Positions 61,845 to 64,000 of a stretch of 64,000 nucleotides of DNA are shown piece by piece (positions within the stretch are counted from its first letter, which is position 1; every line of letters starts with the position of its first letter). The notes beneath the pieces were generated by a model that saw nothing but the letters and a program-made list of their open reading frames with translations, made no database searches and was not told the origin of the DNA. Both the position numbers and the translations under genes were made by a program. Origin of the DNA: JBBQNJ01 sp038329845 (GTDB lineage Bacteria > Planctomycetota > Phycisphaerae > Tepidisphaerales > Tepidisphaeraceae); assembly GCA_038329845.1 (NCBI GenBank), contig JBBQNJ010000002.1, forward strand, positions 62,001-126,000, given 5' to 3'.

Positions 61845-63842
61845 GTGACCACCTTCGATCATCCCCCCGTGTCTGAACCGGCCCGCCCGCCGTCTGGATC
61901 GAACCAGGGCAACGGCCACCTTGTCCCCGAAATTGCGCGAAAAGACTGGTCCGTCGCCCAGGCCGCGGCACTCTATCGCGTGCGCGATTGGGGGCAGGGG
62001 TACTTCTCGGTCAACGATGACGGCCACGTCGCCGTCCATCCGACGCAGAATCCCCAGCAGCGGATCGACTTGAAAAAACTGGTCGACGAACTGCGCGAGC
62101 GCGACATCCAGCCGCCGATGCTCATCCGTTTCACCGATATCCTGCGCCACCGCGTCGAGCGGTTGCACGAGGTCTTCGCCCGAGCCATCGCCGACAACGA
62201 CTACAAGGGCGAGTACCGCTGCGTCTATCCGATCAAGGTCAATCAGCAGCGCCACGTGGTCGAGGAGATCGTCGGCTTCGGCCGCCCGTACGGCTTCGGC
62301 CTCGAGGCCGGCAGCAAGCCGGAACTGCTGGCGGTGCTGGCGATCACCGAGGATGACACCACGCCGATCATCTGCAACGGTTTTAAGGACGATGAGTTCA
62401 TCGAGGCGGTGATCCTCGCGACCAAGATCGGCAAGAACATCATCCCGGTGGTCGAAAAGTTCAGCGAGCTGGAACTGGTCGTCAAGTACGCCAAGCTGCA
62501 CAACGTCAAGCCATCGATCGGGATGCGGGTGAAGCTGGCGGCCAAGGGGGCCGGGCGATGGGAGCAGTCCGGGGGGGTGCGCAGTAAGTTCGGGCTATTC
62601 GTCTCGGAAGTGGTCGCAGCGCTGGACTATCTGCGGGCTCACGGGATGGGCGACTGCATGAACCTGCTGCATTTCCATCTCGGCAGCCAGATCAACAACA
62701 TCCGCAACATCAAGAACGCGATCATCGAGCTGGTGCGGGTCTACACCGAGCTTCAACGCCTCGGGGCGGGCCTGAAATTCATCGACGTGGGCGGCGGCGT
62801 CGGGGTGGACTACGACGGCTCGAAGACCAACTTCGAATCGAGCATCAATTACGGCCTCCAGGAATACGCCAACGACATCGTCTTCCACATCAAGGAAATC
62901 TGCGACCAGGCCCAGGTCGAGCATCCCACCATCGTCAGTGAATCCGGGCGGGCGATGGTCGCGTACCACAGCGTGCTGATTTTCAACGTGCTGGGATGGA
63001 GCGGCTTTGCCCGCTTTGCCCTGCCCGAGGCCCTGACCCCCGAGGAACGCCTCGAGATGCCGGCCCCGGTGTTGAACCTGTTCGACACCTACCGCGACCT
63101 GAACGAGCAGAACTTCGCCGAGTACTACCACGATGCCCACCTGAGTAAGGACGCGGTGCTCAATCTCTTCAATCTCGGTTACTGCTCGCTGGAGCATCGC
63201 TCGTTGGCCGAACGAATGTTTTTCGGGGTCTGCTCGAAAGTATTGGCGATCGTCCGGCGGATGGAATTTGTCCCCGAGGAGTTCGATGGCCTCGAGGCCA
63301 TGCTCTCCGACACCTACTTCTGCAACTTTTCCATTTTCCAGTCGATGCCCGACTCCTGGGCGATCGATCAGCTTTTCCCCATCATGCCCATTCATCGGCT
63401 CACAGAAGAGCCGACCTGCCGGGGGATTCTTGCCGACATCACCTGCGATTCTGACGGCAAGGTGGACCGGTTCATCGACCGGCGCGACGTCAAGAGCGTA
63501 CTCGAGCTTCATCCCTACGACGGCAACGAGTATTATCTGGGCGCGTTTCTCGTCGGCGCCTACCAGGAAATTCTCGGCGACCTGCACAACCTGCTGGGCG
63601 ACACCAACGCCGTGCATGTCAGCGTGGACGAGCAGGGTCGATACTCGATCGACGAGGTGATCGAGGGCGACACCGTGCGCGAGGTGCTGCAATACGTCCA
63701 GTACAGCGCCGATGACCTGATGCGCTCGATGCGCAAGCGCGTCGAGCGGGCCCTGCGCGATCAGCGCCTGACTCTCGATGAGTCGCGGGTGCTGCTGAAG
63801 TTCTACGAGAATGGCCTTGAGGGGTATACCTACCTGGAATAA
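61845..63842 (+). CDS. speA: Biosynthetic arginine decarboxylase
   Basis: SpeA makes agmatine from arginine for polyamine synthesis, using pyridoxal phosphate. The 665-residue protein, close to the usual 630-660, has the PLP-lysine region RCVYPIKVNQQRHVVEEIV near residue 125, LLHFHLGSQINNIRNIKNAI near 275, FIDVGGGVGVDYDGSK near 310, IVSESGRAMVAYHSVLIF near 363 and a C-terminal region with YNLF-like substrate motifs. GTG 61845 is the best start because sequence upstream of it is unlike the family. GGA lies about nine bases before it. The agmatine-processing partner gene is not in the window. Confidence 0.93.
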   Translation: MTTFDHPPVSEPARPPSGSNQGNGHLVPEIARKDWSVAQAAALYRVRDWGQGYFSVNDDGHVAVHPTQNPQQRIDLKKLVDELRERDIQPPMLIRFTDILRHRVERLHEVFARAIADNDYKGEYRCVYPIKVNQQRHVVEEIVGFGRPYGFGLEAGSKPELLAVLAITEDDTTPIICNGFKDDEFIEAVILATKIGKNIIPVVEKFSELELVVKYAKLHNVKPSIGMRVKLAAKGAGRWEQSGGVRSKFGLFVSEVVAALDYLRAHGMGDCMNLLHFHLGSQINNIRNIKNAIIELVRVYTELQRLGAGLKFIDVGGGVGVDYDGSKTNFESSINYGLQEYANDIVFHIKEICDQAQVEHPTIVSESGRAMVAYHSVLIFNVLGWSGFARFALPEALTPEERLEMPAPVLNLFDTYRDLNEQNFAEYYHDAHLSKDAVLNLFNLGYCSLEHRSLAERMFFGVCSKVLAIVRRMEFVPEEFDGLEAMLSDTYFCNFSIFQSMPDSWAIDQLFPIMPIHRLTEEPTCRGILADITCDSDGKVDRFIDRRDVKSVLELHPYDGNEYYLGAFLVGAYQEILGDLHNLLGDTNAVHVSVDEQGRYSIDEVIEGDTVREVLQYVQYSADDLMRSMRKRVERALRDQRLTLDESRVLLKFYENGLEGYTYLE

Positions 63843-64000
63843 GTGCCGCTGGCCGGGTCCGAGAATCCCGCCCCCGCCCGTGGCCTGGCGGTGCGGCAAA
63901 ACCATGCTCGGCCGCCTCCGCGAATCCCCGCAAGGGGCACGATGCCTGGCGAGTCCCCACTTTTTTTATTTTTCTCTTGACTTTCTCCGTGGGGGCGGGG

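Noticed and set aside
62595..63905. Long open frame opposite speA
   Set aside because: Same reason: antisense of a well-supported enzyme gene with biased composition.

Overview
The window looks like a chromosomal segment from a high-GC bacterium of the Planctomycetota, most likely class Phycisphaerae. That placement is inferred from gene content: a DUF1549/DUF1553 - DUF1501 - pre-peptidase-domain cassette, a PEP-CTERM protein beside a LacI regulator and a type-II-secretion-like prepilin, a PA14 protein with a C-terminal repeat set, and a DnaK-like protein with a DUF3731-type tail. No rRNA or phylogenetic marker was compared. I see no phage, plasmid, CRISPR, toxin-antitoxin or recognisable defence module; most of the segment is housekeeping and cell-surface genes.

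Layout. 1-9 kb: a PA14-domain surface protein (cut by the window start), an Hsp70-family chaperone, and a convergent single-chain indolepyruvate:ferredoxin oxidoreductase. 9-15 kb: a large alpha-2-macroglobulin with an intact thioester motif. 15-19 kb: galactokinase, nucleoside hydrolase and galactose mutarotase. 19-22 kb: a secreted tetratricopeptide-type protein and an ECF sigma factor with a small downstream partner, closed by a good intrinsic terminator. 22-30 kb: rlmN, gatB, a gamma-carbonic anhydrase, pheA, rsmE, a TPR/SPOR lipoprotein and an acyl-CoA synthetase. 30-37.5 kb: a DUF192 protein, a small membrane protein, then five tightly packed or overlapping genes for making a surface polysaccharide (GT2, O-antigen-ligase-like, GT39, GT2, GT4). 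37.5-43 kb: the planctomycete DUF1549/DUF1501/PPC cassette. 43-46 kb: LacI regulator, PEP-CTERM protein and a frameshifted prepilin. 46-47.7 kb: a gene remnant, tRNA-Gln and degenerate repeats. 47.7-56 kb: rnr, a TRASH-like metal-binding protein, pgeF, an S10 peptidase, gatA and a GH88 glycuronyl hydrolase. 56-64 kb: a relic of a REP-associated (RAYT/Y1) transposase, enolase, a coiled-coil membrane protein, an OpgC-like membrane acyltransferase, a small lipoprotein and speA.

The most unusual signal is not a gene cluster but the repeat landscape. Several tandem arrays start at, or contain, the stop codon of the adjacent gene (galK, galM, rlmN, the acyl-CoA synthetase, the OpgC-like gene), as if gene 3' ends had been copied downstream. 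Short-period arrays of the GGCGCGAA and GGGTGAA type form inverted pairs between genes, and one such sequence is embedded in frame inside the oxidoreductase gene. Three long perfect inverted repeats (12, 16 and 19 bp arms) resemble REPIN or miniature elements and may belong with the RAYT transposase relic. Regulation is clearest at the LacI gene, where a near-palindrome with a central CG sits exactly between the -35 and -10 hexamers.
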